Below, piece by piece: positions 11,573-23,462 of a stretch of 64,000 bases of DNA. Origin of the DNA: Datura wrightii (Eukaryota > Streptophyta > Magnoliopsida > Solanales > Solanaceae); assembly GCA_035772735.1 (NCBI GenBank), contig JASDFA010000010.1, positions 158,288,501 to 158,352,500 on the forward strand, written 5' to 3'. The stretch's first letter is position 1; each line of letters starts with the position of its first letter. Both the position numbers and the translations under genes were made by a program. The notes beneath the pieces are model-generated. The model was not told the DNA's origin. It saw only the letters and a list, made by a program, of their open reading frames with translations, and ran no database searches.

Positions 11573-14007
11573 TTGACTGTCATATGCGAAAATTGGCTGC
11601 AGTTAACTTATCTCTCATATTGATATAGTAATAGTCCATTTTTAGTTAATTGACACAAAATAATTTTTTTTTATATTTATTGAGTTAGGTGAAAATGATA
11701 TTTAATATTGAAAAAGTTGAGTAAAAATAAAAAAAATCTTGAACGATTATTTTCGTTTTTCTTAAAAGGTTTTGTTGGATTCTCTTTTTGGAGGAATTCT
11801 TCTCAATCTATCTTCTTTCCTAAATTCTCTCCATTAAAAGTTCATTACAACAATGAATCTTCAAATTTGATAAATAAAATCACATCATATATTTGTATAA
11901 TCATTGTGTGTGCAACGTACCAAACTCGAATCATATTCGGAGATCACCTCGGATTTGGCCCGAACTGTTCGACAGATGTGTTGCGTACCCATTCACCACT
12001 TTGTTCAACTTTTCTCACCTCTTGGGCAAGACAAGCTACCTTTAGTTAGAAGTCAAGTGGCTTTCAGCTCCTCCCCCGACCCAGTAATTCCGCAACTACT
12101 ACCGTGGTTGTTGCCAATAGGGACTTCCCCTCCCTCCCCTCAAAAAATAATTCTGAAATTTTTTATCTTGCAGTTGGAATTAAGAGTTTCTATAAAAAAA
12201 ATTCTGCTTTTTTGTGCAATGATTAAGACTAGTCCTTCAAAGAAACTTGTCAAGGATCGGACTAATGACGTTGATTTTCAAAATTCTTCAACTACAAAAT
12301 CATATTTGTATCCATATCGAAGAAAAGTTTTCAAAAGAGGAAGTATGTAGAAAGTGAAGTTTTAGGATAATATTAAAATATATACGCAATTGATATTATA
12401 TATATACAGTTGACAATATATACACAAACTTGGTTATATATATCAAAATATTTTGAAAGAAGATAATATTATTTTTGACGTATACAACAATAACATATAA
12501 TTGTATACATCGCCCAAATTAATATATACAATAGCTATGCAATAAACTTTATGTATACGAATGATGTATATATACACAGTACACTTAAAGTATACATACT
12601 GAAGTTATCCTGTCACTATCAATGCATCTTTGGATCAAATAATAAAAGTATATATCATGCCCAAAAAACAAAAAGTAGAATTTTGGAATCAAGGAGAGAA
12701 CTAAGGAGGCTAGAGAAGGTAAGACTTCACCCTCCCTAGTCATGATTCTCCGCAAGAACTCAAAACTTAATTAAATATATATATCAATTATATATACAAC
12801 CTACTTCAGTATACATAAAATTTTATGATCGATACAGAACTCTCCTATTCTAAAGGAGTAAAAAGTAATATGATTAAAGTTCTTATATATACAAATTAAA
12901 TTTTAAATAATTAATAAAACACTAATTTAAAAGGAGATGAAAATATTACGTTTCTTATCAACCGCCGATCTTTTCTTGTTTAGTCAATTTTTGCCAATAG
13001 TTTTAGGCCTAAAATTTGCAAATACGTTTTGGGTTATACAATACTTTTACCTGGATGTCAATCCCCCCGACTGTTTGTTGGTTTAGATAGTCGATAATGT
13101 GTTAAAGTCGACTAATAAATTCTTTATATTATCTAATCAATCGCCAATTAAAATAATAGTCGAAATATATAAATATTTTATATATGATAAGTTTTGTTTA
13201 TATATATTTAATTAGTAATTATAATTATTTTGATCGACCGATAAATATATAAAAAGTTTATTTTTATTTTTAATATTACAAAATAAAATTTAAACTCGCT
13301 TTTAGCGTGAGAGAAAGAAAAAAGAATGACAGAAAACTTGTTAAATGGACAACATAATAAAATATTAGACTGTAGTCTAATGTTTGAAATAACTTATAAG
13401 ATTTTAGGTCAAAGTCTAATATTTTTTCTTTAAATTTTCAATTTGATCATTAAAATAAAGTTAATTCATAATTTAAAAGGTCCATAAATTATAAAAAGTA
13501 AATAATTAAAGGATCATTTATTAAACCGCTATTCCAAAAAGGGACAACATAACATACGAAAATTTTAATATATTAATTAATTAATTATCTAAGCTTCCAC
13601 CTTATTAATAAGAGTTTGATTCTCTATTTTATAATTCTTTCTCTTATTTTCGTACCACAATTTTTTTACATTTCCCTTTTTAATTAATTAATTAATTTCT
13701 CTTTTTCCCCTTTTTTTGTTAGAGGAGTGGATGGATGCACAAAAAAGTAGCAGAGCATCCCCCTGTATTTAGCTTCTAACTTGTTATATTAAAGAAGGAG
13801 ATAAAACCCAAGAAAATAGCTTACTTTTTTTCCATTTTTAGGCAGTTGATTCAAAAAATCCATTGCCTCTTATTTCTCTTTCTCCATAACTGCCAAATTA
13901 TAATAATCTCTACATATAGTTGACTTCTCTTCCATTTTCCCAATATTTTTTGTATGAAGAAGATTGTAGTTTGATTTTTATGTAAATTCGTCGAAATTTA
14001 AAAAAAA
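11573..14007. other. Intergenic region upstream of the Nudix gene
   Basis: Two overlapping open frames (about 11708-12350) encode 113 and 148 residues but resemble no family I know and are compositionally odd, so I do not call them genes. From about 12360 to 12900 the DNA is rich in recurring TATATAC and GTATAC motifs. The last few hundred bases before 14008 should hold the Nudix promoter and 5' UTR, including CT-rich stretches near 13690-13720 and 13850-13890. Confidence 0.45.
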
Positions 14008-15599
14008 ATGTTGAAGACTACATTTTCTATGTCCTCCCGAATCGGAAGAGACTTGCAGAGATACAATGAAGGTTGTCGTCAAGTTGTTGGGTGCGTTATA
14101 TTTTCATTCTTGTTATTTTTTCATGGGTTGCGATGAGATAATTGGGTTCGAAATGAGCCTTTTCCTAAGAAACAGAAGAAATGTTTTTTTTTCCTCAATT
14201 TATTTTTGGTACTGCAGATGCATTCCGTACAGATACAGAAATTGTTACCAGTCAGGTTCCAATATTGATGATTTGGAGTTTCTATTGATCAGCTCACAGA
14301 AAAGTCCAAGATTGATGTTCCCTAAGGTGATACACACAATATTAGAGATTATTATTGTTACAATAGATCTTTGTGGGTTCGGTCCTTTTCTGAACTCTGC
14401 ACGTAGCGGGATCTTAGTCCATTGGCCTTCTTTTTAAAAATTATTATTGTTCAATCATCCCTCAATATATTGGTTTTTGCAATGAAATTACAGGGTGGTT
14501 GGGAAATTGATGAGTCCTTGAAAGATGCAGCTTCACGAGAGACCTTTGAGGAAGCTGGTGTTCTTGGCGACGTTGAGATTCAGGTAAGTCAATGAAACTT
14601 GAATTTTTTATAAAATCAAATTCGAAAATCATTTCTTTTTTGGAATGATTCAGGTAGTCGATCCCAATTAATTAAAGATTGTGATATAGTTGATTGATTT
14701 TCTGATTGGATGCAGGACTACTTAGGTACCTGGAGTTTCAAGAGCAAAAGCCAAGGCACATTTCATGAGGGACACATGTTGCCTTTATATGTCACCCAGG
14801 AATTAGATGATTGGCCGGAGAAATCTGCTCGTCGGCGTTTATGGGTTTGTTTTGCTGTTATCCATCCATGCCTTCGATCTCAATTTCTAATTAGGTTAAG
14901 ATAATTCAACGATAGATTCAAAATTTTAACTCGATAAAAAGCATACTCTATATAACATATAATTGACCTTGAGGTGCACTGCCTCAATGTTGGATCCACC
15001 TCCGTGCATGTAAGAATCTGTACTGTTGGAGAATGAGAAAAAGTCCCACGTTGATAGTTAATGAGATTGGTGGTCTCCTTATATGAACTTGGACAATTTT
15101 CCTCTCACAAACTAACTTTTGGGGTTGAGGTAGGCCTAAGATCAATTTCTTTACATGTATCTATGTCGGTGGAAGGTAACAGAATGTACGGTTAACTTTG
15201 CAGCTGAAATTTAACGAAGCGAGGGAAGTATGTTGGCATCCATGGATGAAGGAAGCTTTAGATGTCTTTGCTTCAAAGCTTTCTAAGAGAAACAAAGAAG
15301 AGCCTCAGACATTATACCCTTTCAAGGAATTGTCAAATGATCAAGCAGTGACAAACATTGAATCAACTGCAGTCGCTACTAACAAATTGTATAATAATGA
15401 AGAACCAAGAATGGACAATGCTGAAGCTAATCCTTTGACCTGTCATGAAGAACCAAGAATCAATCCAATCTTCAAAGATGAACAGCTGATTAGTACAGTA
15501 TCTGATTCGATGTTCAGTGATGATCTGGGAATAAGCCATATAGCTACTACACCATTGTTCAATGAAGATACAAGAATAAGCATCATCGCTCACAGCTAG
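14008..15599 (+). CDS. Nudix hydrolase (plant NUDT12/13-like clade)
   Basis: Nudix enzymes hydrolyse nucleoside diphosphates linked to another group, such as polyphosphates or nucleotide sugars; the substrate cannot be read from the sequence. Five exons with GT-AG borders (14008-14090, 14218-14326, 14494-14583, 14716-14844, 15204-15599) give a clean 268-residue frame. The Nudix box is perfect at residues 65-87: G-x5-E-x7-RE-x-x-EE-x-G-V, from GGWEIDE to RETFEEAGV. It is preceded by CIPYR and followed by the tryptophan-rich strands typical of the fold. The start ATG at 14008 is the first in frame. The C-terminal ~90 residues, all in exon 5, are low-complexity and contain repeated EEPR units. 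This is longer than the catalytic domain needs and resembles the variable tail of plant NUDT12/13-type proteins. No clear transit peptide. A retroelement fragment lies in intron 4. Confidence 0.9.
15025..15150 (+). mobile_element. LTR/TRIM-like fragment in Nudix intron 4
   Basis: Contains GAAAAAGTCCCACGTTGATAG, CTCCTTATATGAACTTGGAC and GGGGTTGAGGTAGGCCTAAG. These resemble a LTR-derived repeat common in plant genomes (AGTCCCACATTGG type). No target duplication was found. It lies wholly within the intron and need not affect the protein. Confidence 0.5.
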
Positions 15600-16449
15600 C
15601 AACGAAAGGAAGGAGAAACATCAACAAGCTTAGGAAGCAACAGTGGCGAATCCAAAATTTAGACGTTGTTCTGAAATGTATCTCTAACACTATATATACA
15701 CTTTGTTTTTGGGATATGTATATTTAGTTTCGATCCCGAAGCACTGAATTCTACCGGTTACTACTGATGAATAAGAGTAGGCAGGCCTTGTAGCTTGAAG
15801 CAATGATCAAGAATCAGGGACATATGCCTATTCAGTGGAATTCTAAAGGTGCCAGGAACCAGGAATGAAGACCATATATGAAAGTATGTGTTAAATGTAA
15901 ATACATTAGGGACTTGAGGCTACATAGTCTTTCTTTTGTTGCTTGTTGTAAATACTCCTTCACCAATATATTATGAGTGTAGAGACTGAAATAATATTTA
16001 TGTATACTTCCTCCATTTGTTTATGTGCGTACTTTTTTTTAGTTGGCTAACGAAAAAAACAAAACACTTTGTGATTTGAAAATAATTAATTTTATATTTC
16101 TTATTTTATTCTTAATTAGAATTTTTATTTCCACGCAAATGTTATATAATATGTTTAGGGTCACAAGTTTCAAAATTTTTATAAAAGACAATATTATATT
16201 GAGTGACAGAAGCAAAATTTTTATCACGGGGATACGAAGTTTATGACTAACATGATAATGTAGTCATATTCCAGTTGTAAATTTGTGAAATAAATAGTAG
16301 TCTATCACAAATTTGTGATAAACATATATTATTTGTTATAAAAGTTTCACGAAATAATTCCCTTTTTCCTAAATAAAGTTTATGAGGATCTATGCGTCAC
16401 AAAAAGACAGCATATTGCTGCTTCTGTAGCTGTCCACCTACTATTTCAA

Positions 16450-16453
<4 letters not shown>
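15600..16453 (+). other. Nudix 3' UTR and intergenic DNA
   Basis: The 3' UTR probably runs to about 15990, where AT-rich polyadenylation-type signals such as TGTAAATAC and AATAATATTTATG occur. The remainder is AT-rich and featureless. Confidence 0.45.

Positions 16454-16505
<52 letters not shown>
16454..16505. repeat. (AT)n microsatellite
   Basis: An uninterrupted run of about 26 AT repeats. Confidence 0.95.
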
Positions 16506-16510
<5 letters not shown>

Positions 16511-16723
16511 CAACTAAATCGAGCTCCCAACAATGAATTAAACTATAACAAGCATATATACTAAATATTCTCCAATCACACAACATCTAAATCAACTTTA
16601 ATAGAATTTAAAAGACATAAATCATAAATTAAACAAAATCTCAGAAATATGCAAAACACTTTATAATCCTTACAAATCACGATCGAATGGTACACAATTT
16701 AGTTTATCACCAACACAAAAAAT

Positions 16724-17044
16724 TCAATAATGAGGAGGTGTGTTTTCCATATAATCATCCTCGTCATCATCCACATCCTCATCATTGTTGGGCTCATCTA
16801 GTAAACCGTTATCTTGACCATATACCTGATGACGAATAGGCCGAGATTGGGGAAGTCGAGGAGGGTGAACTACATCACTGGGATAAGGTGGAATCCTCCC
16901 CGAAGCTAGTAAGGCATCTAATTGTGCCTTCATACCTGCATACTCTATATCTTTTTGCCTTTTCCTAGCCTGTGAGGCTTCAGCTTGGCTAGATAGCTTA
17001 GCGATCTTTTGCTCCATAGCCAATATTGTCTCCTGACGCATCAA
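16724..17044 (-). pseudogene. Relic of a plant transposase-type protein (C-terminal coiled coil and acidic tail)
   Basis: A 106-residue minus-strand frame starts with a coiled coil (ETILAMEQKIAKLSSQ...) followed by a proline-rich stretch and an acidic C-terminus (NNDEDVDDDEDD). Coiled coil plus acidic or Pro-rich tail is common at the C-terminus of En/Spm-type plant transposase (Ptta family) proteins. The upstream sequence on the same strand is interrupted by stop codons, and no catalytic or DNA-binding domain is present. I read it as the decayed 3' end of a transposon gene. An independent small protein is possible but less likely. Confidence 0.45.
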
Positions 17045-17843
17045 CCCATCATCATGGGAATTATCTAGGCCTTCTAGCCCAAAATGAAACTCACGAGGTA
17101 TGCTGCAAGCAGTTTCTTACCTACTCGGCCTACCAACCGAGTCTAGTCACATTCTCTCAACCTACTCTTGGCTAAGTGGCATGCCTCAACTATCAACTGG
17201 CTGAGTTTGATAGAAATCCTTCATAGATTGTTGATATTTAGTTTGAATTCCATAGTAATAACATGGAAGACTTTCTTCATGCATCCAATCTTTCACTTTT
17301 TAAGGGAATTTTCTGATAGAAAACAGAAATTAATACACACACACATAAAATTTTATCTTTGTAATACACGATATAATATATTAAAACTAATTATATTCTC
17401 TAAAATACAGCATACTATTGTCATATTTTATTATTTTATTAAATATTAAATATTCCTCGTATTTAATTTACTTAAATTAAGGAATAAAATAATTAGTTAT
17501 CTTATTTACAGAGAATAATATTATATTTAAAATATTTATTCTTTACTCATTTATAAGGTATATATTGTACATTAAGTAATTTAGAAAGTAGTGAAATTTT
17601 AAACTTATTTTATTATGTTCACGTAACTTCCCCTTTATATATAACAAAAGGCAAGAAAAAAAATTTACTACTCCCTCGATAGTTATTTCACTGTTATTTT
17701 TAAAAAATAATTGGGTCAAATCATTTATATTTTAGAAGTCCAAGATATAATTAATAAATTTTTTAATATTTTATTTTTTATAGTAATCGTTCTTGAAAAT
17801 TAGAGATACCTTAATAAAGTAAATATTTATTGAAGAGAAATTA
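17045..17843. other. AT-rich intergenic sequence
   Basis: Degenerate continuation of the transposase-like relic up to about 17200, then AT-rich DNA. A MITE-like start (ACTCCCTCGATAG) near 17670 has no matching end. Confidence 0.4.
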
Positions 17844-18126
17844 CTTCGTCTATTTTAAAATAGGTGGTATTTTTAACTTCCTATTTTATTACAAAATAAG
17901 TGGAGTATCACATAATCAAGAAGATATTAATGATATCTTCTCAATTTCATCTTTATTTAAATAAAAGAATTTTTACATAACTCAAAAAATATTAAAGAAT
18001 ATTATATATTTCTCAAGATTTTTATTAAAAATAAATTAAAAATATATTTTATTTTTAAGAAATAAGTAATTTTTTAAGAGATAGTAATGAAACTAAAAAC
18101 AAAACTTATTATGAAACGGAACTGAG
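17844..18126. mobile_element. Stowaway-type MITE, copy 4
   Basis: Starts CTTCGTCTATTTTAAAATAG and ends ATGAAACGGAACTGAG, with TA on both sides (17842-17843, 18127-18128). The interior is colinear with the copies in the 5.5-9.3 kb cluster but more diverged. Confidence 0.72.
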
Positions 18127-19810
18127 TAAATTGCCAAGGACATTTTACTTGGATTAGAAGACAGAGAATTTCCTCTCATTAAACACAAGATTAGTAAGAC
18201 AAAGTTAAACTATCATGATTACAAGGAGGTGAATATTATGAAGTTTCTCACAAGATTAGTAGTTTCCGTTAGCACCACCCGACCCATTACTACCTAATTA
18301 ATCATTAATCCTTAAAAGAAAAACATCATTTATCCTTTTCGTGTTCGATAATATAGCGGTTAAAAAAATATTTCTTTTTCAATCTACTCTTACCATTTGT
18401 GTTAATTAAGTGACACATTTAAGATTAATAAATGAAGGATAATTAAAACAAATAATATTATATATTTTTCTTTGCAAGTATGGAGCCTTTTAAAGTGGAC
18501 TGATTATAGTATTTGAGAGTATTAGGGATTATTTGGTAGAATGTATAAGAATAATAATGAATATAGTGTATTAGTAATGTTGATATTAATTTTGCTAAGA
18601 TTATTTTTTATGCATTGTTTGATTTGGTGTATTAAAAATAACATTCATTGCATATTTTATTTTATTTTAAAACACACTAATAAAAATTGTCACCCCCGCC
18701 TTGGAAGACATGACTGGCACTTGGTGCCCTACTAGGATCTGAACTACTGAGCTGATTGAGCCTAAGCACCTCTTGTGCAGGGCTGACTCTAACTCTGGAG
18801 TCAAGAAAACGACGGGCTATATAGCGGCTGTAAATACAACCCCCGACCGACAAGGCCTATAGCCACCTGTGAAAGTAAACAGCTTACCAGAGACAAGCAA
18901 ATATAGAGAGTCCTATGCGGGCCGACAAGGCCACCATGATATCTAGTTATAGCTGAAAAACGAAATCAGGTACTAAACTGAAAAATGATCGACAAGGTCA
19001 TCAACCAACAACTAACAAGGCCCCACACGGCCAACACAAATAATCTAAAGCACATATGGCCCCATACGGCCCATATCAACTAACCACAGGGAATAATACA
19101 ATCTGCAAGCCTCTAGGAGTAATAAAATGGTCGGGAAAGGGCCCCGACCTACCCATACTGTATAACAAAAAGAAAGTAAACCTCAAACTCTCAAGCTCCG
19201 GAAGATAGGAGCTGAAGGCTCTGTACCGCTGACGGGAACTACGAGATCCGCTCCTCGTTTGAGTGTACCTGCAGGAAAGTAATGCAGCGCCCCAAAAGAG
19301 GGCGTCAGTACTACAGGTACTGAGTATGTAAAACAATAACTGTAAATGACTGAAAGTAAGTAATAGAACTGACAATATCTGAAGTAAGGGAAACGGACTG
19401 AAACTGACTGAAATAATGGAATCAGAACTAGACATAACTATAAGAAGAAGAGTAGGAGTCATACCTGACAACGAGGCGCCCTACTGTCTAACTATCAGTA
19501 ACTAAAGCAACATACACACCGTACCTGACCCCAATAAGCCGGAAAGTATCATTAACACAGCACAACCCACTTGGGCCCCCATTAGCCTGAGGGAGTACAT
19601 CTCAATCTATATGCCCCTATCCAGGTCATACTACATCACCTACTAGCTATGAGCATCCTGCCGGTCCCTTGGGTATGCAGCTTGGGCCCGTTGGTCCCCT
19701 GACTATAGTTGTGCCTGAGGCCGGAGGACTCCTGAAATCTACACCCCGGGAGCAAACGCTCGGCGAGGGTGTGTATAGGCCAACCACGACAAAATATGAG
19801 GAGCTGGCTC

Positions 19811-22436
19811 TGTCACACCCCACCTTGGGGGGGTATGACGGGCACCTGGTGCCTACTAGACTCTAGACTGCTAAATGGTCCAGCCTGAGCACATCTGGTG
19901 CTTTGGCTGGCTCTGGCTCTACTCCAAGAAATAAACCGGCTATATAACGGCTGTAAACACAGCCTCCGGCCAACTGGCCTATAACCACCTGTACCTGTAG
20001 TAACAGCTAACCAGAACACACTCATAACAAGGAACCTATGCAGGCCGACAAGGCCACCATGCTGTCTAGTCATCTGTAATATCAACACAAAACTATTGTA
20101 AGACTACGTGACCGACAAGGTCACCACTACTGTCAAATTAAGGCCTCACACGACCAACATAAACTGAAATGCTAAACAGCTATAACTAACTGCACGGCCT
20201 CACGCGACCGGCTCAACTGACCACAGAGAAATGTATACAGACTGCAAGCCTCTAGGAATAACAATAGAAATGATCGGGACAGGGCCCCGACCTACCCGTA
20301 CTGTACAACAAAAAAGAAATGATATAAACCTCTGAAATATCAAGCTCCGGATGACAGGAGCTGATGACTCTGCGTTGGCTAGGATCACGAGGGATCGCCT
20401 CCTCGTCTATGAGTACCTGCAGGCAAGTAATGCAGCGCTCCACCGGGCGTCAGTACCACTGGTACTGAGTATGCAAAGCAACTGAAATAATATAACTGAA
20501 AACAACTGAATATAGATAACATAGCTAGCATTTCTGTACAGTAGGAGATAGCTGAATCTGAAGAAGCTGAAATGAACTGGATCAAGCTTTCTGTACTGAT
20601 AAGGCAGAGGCGTGCCTGTAGACGCGTCGGCCTGCTGTCTAGTAGCTAGTATATAGCACATAAATAGATATACAAGTAGCAAGCAATAGCCAATACCAAC
20701 CCCCATAAGCCCGATGGCGCCAAGCAAGCAAACAATCTATATACCCTTACCCGGGTCAAAACCAGCCAAAAATAAATCACTCCACTCGTCTTACAACTGT
20801 GAGCTCCTCCTACCGGCCCCCTTAGGTATGCAACTCAGGCCATGGCCTCTGACAATAAACTGTGTCTGAGTCCGAAGACTCCTGGCTCTGGGCGCAAGTG
20901 CACACGGGGTAATCTGCTGCTGTATCTGTGACTGAAACTGCCCGTGGGTGCAAGCACGCAACAGGGTAATTTTATAAAAATCTGTATCTGAAACTGCCCC
21001 CGACCACAAGCGCACACAAAGTAATCTGCCCCTGTAAACAGGATAATCTGGCTCTGCGCAGAGTAAACTGAACTGCCCCTGCAAGCAGGGTGATCTGGAC
21101 CGTATTATCATGGTGGTCGGCCATCATCATCCTTTAGGCGGACGGCATCGCCCAGCTGGTGGCGGTATCTGAATCTGGTATCGACACAGCTATAACCCAG
21201 GGGCAGTGGGGATGCAAAGGGACACCCACAAGCCATATCAAGTCTCAACAAACAATAGCACATATAAATAGCAAGCATGTATAACTGAAAAGACTATCTG
21301 AAATCTAACTTCTTATTCTGATCTGTTTCTATACTGAACTGATTCTTACTAATTATACTGATTCTGTAATCTCTGTTTAACTGTACGACTAATCTGTAGC
21401 CGAGATACAATTTGTCTAAATGGCTAATCTGTAGCCATAACTGTCTGTCTATCTGATTTCTCTTCACTAACTTTTATTATGAAAATCTGTTCCTTTTTAT
21501 TCTACTACATGCTTGCTAATCACGTAATAGGCTATATTGAATCTGGGATGCTAACGCGCCCTTCGGCGCATGCTTTTCTAACCTTCAGACTGAATACGAT
21601 ATAACAACGCAAACTAGGTTTACTGAACTTGCACAATACTTAACATTCAATTCCGAGAATTCTACTACGGAATTTTTTGTACTATACAAGGCTAAAACTA
21701 CTAACTTGCCGAAAGAACTAGCTTTACATACCTTATCCTCGAACTATCTGTCTGTCGGACGAGGCTCGGCCAATACTTCAAATATTTCTCCCAACTGCAT
21801 TCACAAATATGTCAATTAATACTAACTATAGCTTTATTCTAAAGAACAACGTTACTTTCGATATAATTATAGCCTAAACTTAGGCTTATCGAAAGACGGT
21901 CAAAAACTCGCTATTTTCCAGAAGTCCAGAAGGGAGAAATATTCACTTCACAGCTAGGAACACATAGAAACTAGTTTGGAGCAATTCTACTTACATTAGC
22001 TCGGTAGCTCGACGATTCGTCGGCCGTATTTCGCGAAACAAAATCCGTAGGAATGCTCCCTGCTGCTAAATACCTCGGTACCTGAGGTTAATTCGAGTTT
22101 GGACCGCGTTTGACGGCATAATCGAAAGGAAATTACCAATACTTTACGTCTTCCTCTGTTCTCTGTCGTGAAGTTTCTGGAAATTATGATATGTTAAAGG
22201 AATAAATCGAAGTGGGGCTTATATATAATAGACAATATAAATCGCATTCAGGGAATGCGATTTATAAGTCGCATTCCTGGAATGCGATTTATAAGTCGCA
22301 TTTTGCCTTGCGACGTGCCGACTTGGCGCTTGTCCGATCTTTGTCCGGGCCATTTTCTAGCATGTATGGCTTTCAAATACTCTTAACCAACACGCGAATA
22401 GGCCATCTATATGCCGGAAATTTACGGGGTGTAACA
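19811..22436 (-). mobile_element. Inner solo LTR of the same family, nested
   Basis: The 2,626-bp element begins TGTCACACCC and ends GGGTGTAACA, with a perfect 5-bp duplication GGCTC (19806-19810 and 22437-22441). Its first kilobase is clearly homologous to 18688-19805; shared landmarks are GGCTATATA(G/A)CGGCTGTAAA, GGCCGACAAGGCCACCATG and CCTGCAGG(A/C)AAGTAATGCAGCGC. The outer copy resumes right after it at 22437. A TATA box lies on the minus strand near 22226-22219. No protein-coding internal region is present. Confidence 0.87.
22243..22310 (-). repeat. 27-bp tandem repeats with dyad symmetry in the inner LTR promoter region
   Basis: Two full 27-bp units (22243-22269, 22270-22296) and a partial third contain CGCATTC(A/C)(G/T)GGAATGCG, each unit an inverted repeat. 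They sit just upstream, in the minus direction, of the LTR TATA box, where U3 enhancers lie. Confidence 0.75.
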
Positions 22437-23217
22437 GGCTCCCCATCTTCGTCCCTTGCGGACGACATGCCACCCTGTAGAGCGACGTATCCTCGCCCTC
22501 TGGCGGATGAGTCGACACAGCTATTAACCCTAGGGCGGTCACGGAAGCTATATAGGTAATCCAACCCAAAACAACACAAATACAGGTCTTAGTTGATAAC
22601 AACAACTATACATGATAATATATTGAACATGATAAACTATTCCTAAAATACTTTACTGGGATTCATATCGGATTATTATACTGAAGAAACTAACTTGCCG
22701 AGAGAAACTGCCTTTACATACCTCGATTGCCGGTTTACCGGTTAACTGGCGAGATTCGGCTGGTATTCAGCTGTTCTTCCCAACTGTAATCACATAACGG
22801 AAGAATAGAGCTAACTTCATTACTATACTAGAAGAAAACAACAACTATAGGTATGTTTACTGACTATTCTTCACTTATCAAAAAACTCGTAATTTCTTGG
22901 GGATCTAGAAGGGAGAAATACTTACTTTAAGCCTGGGATTGTATTAACACTAGTTTGGAGCAATTCCAATCACTTTGGCTCGGCGGGACGACGATTCGCC
23001 GGGCGAATTTTATAAAACTAACTCCGTAGAAATGCTCTCTGCAGCCTTATACTTCGATACCCGAAGTTAATTTGAATTTGAACGGCGTTTGCCAGCGTAA
23101 TTGGAAGAAAATTATATATTCTCTCCGTCCTTATCTCTGTTCTGATCGTGAGTATTTAAGGAAAATGATATAAAGTTTAAGGGTGAGACCTATTTATACT
23201 TGCAGCCAGATGCATAG

Positions 23218-23300
23218 CAACGTGGCACGTTGGCCAACGCGTCGTTTTGGCTCCGTGCCACGTTGGCTAACGCGGAGGTAGAGCCTCCGTGCCACTTTGC
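23218..23300 (-). repeat. Duplicated motif at the matching site of the outer LTR
   Basis: Two related units with CGTGGCACGTTGGCCAACGCG and CGTGCCACGTTGGCTAACGCG occupy the same position relative to the TATA box as the 27-bp repeats of the inner LTR. The sequence is unrelated to those repeats. Confidence 0.7.
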
Positions 23301-23462
23301 CCCTCTAGAAGCTCGGTTTGGTCTCCTTTCGCAAAATCCCAGCTTGACACTCGTTCGGCCTTTCCCCGGGCCCTTTCCTCGCACGTAAGGCATTCTAAAA
23401 CTTCCAACCAACATGCGAATAGGCCAACTACATACTAGAAACTTACAGGGTGTAACAAAAAT

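Larger units (their letters stand above)
18688..23457 (-). mobile_element. Outer solo LTR, split by a second LTR
   Basis: The element begins TGTCACCCCC and ends GGGTGTAACA, and is flanked by the 5-bp direct repeat AAAAT (18683-18687 and 23458-23462). Removing the nested insertion and one of its target copies leaves about 2.1 kb. It has no gag, pol or tRNA primer site, so it is a solo LTR. On the minus strand a TATA box (TATAAATA, 23198-23191) lies about 260 bp from the terminus, which sets the orientation. The size, 5-bp duplication and TGTNACACCC ends fit a large Ty3/gypsy-type LTR; the lineage is inferred. Confidence 0.85.

Noticed and set aside
11708..12350. Two overlapping plus-strand open frames of 113 and 148 codons
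   Set aside because: They have no recognisable domain, no plausible splice context, and overlap each other in different frames; compositional chance is the simpler reading.
19076..21111. Several 60-130 codon frames inside the nested LTRs
   Set aside because: They overlap in multiple frames, match no retroelement protein and lie within non-coding LTR sequence of higher GC content.
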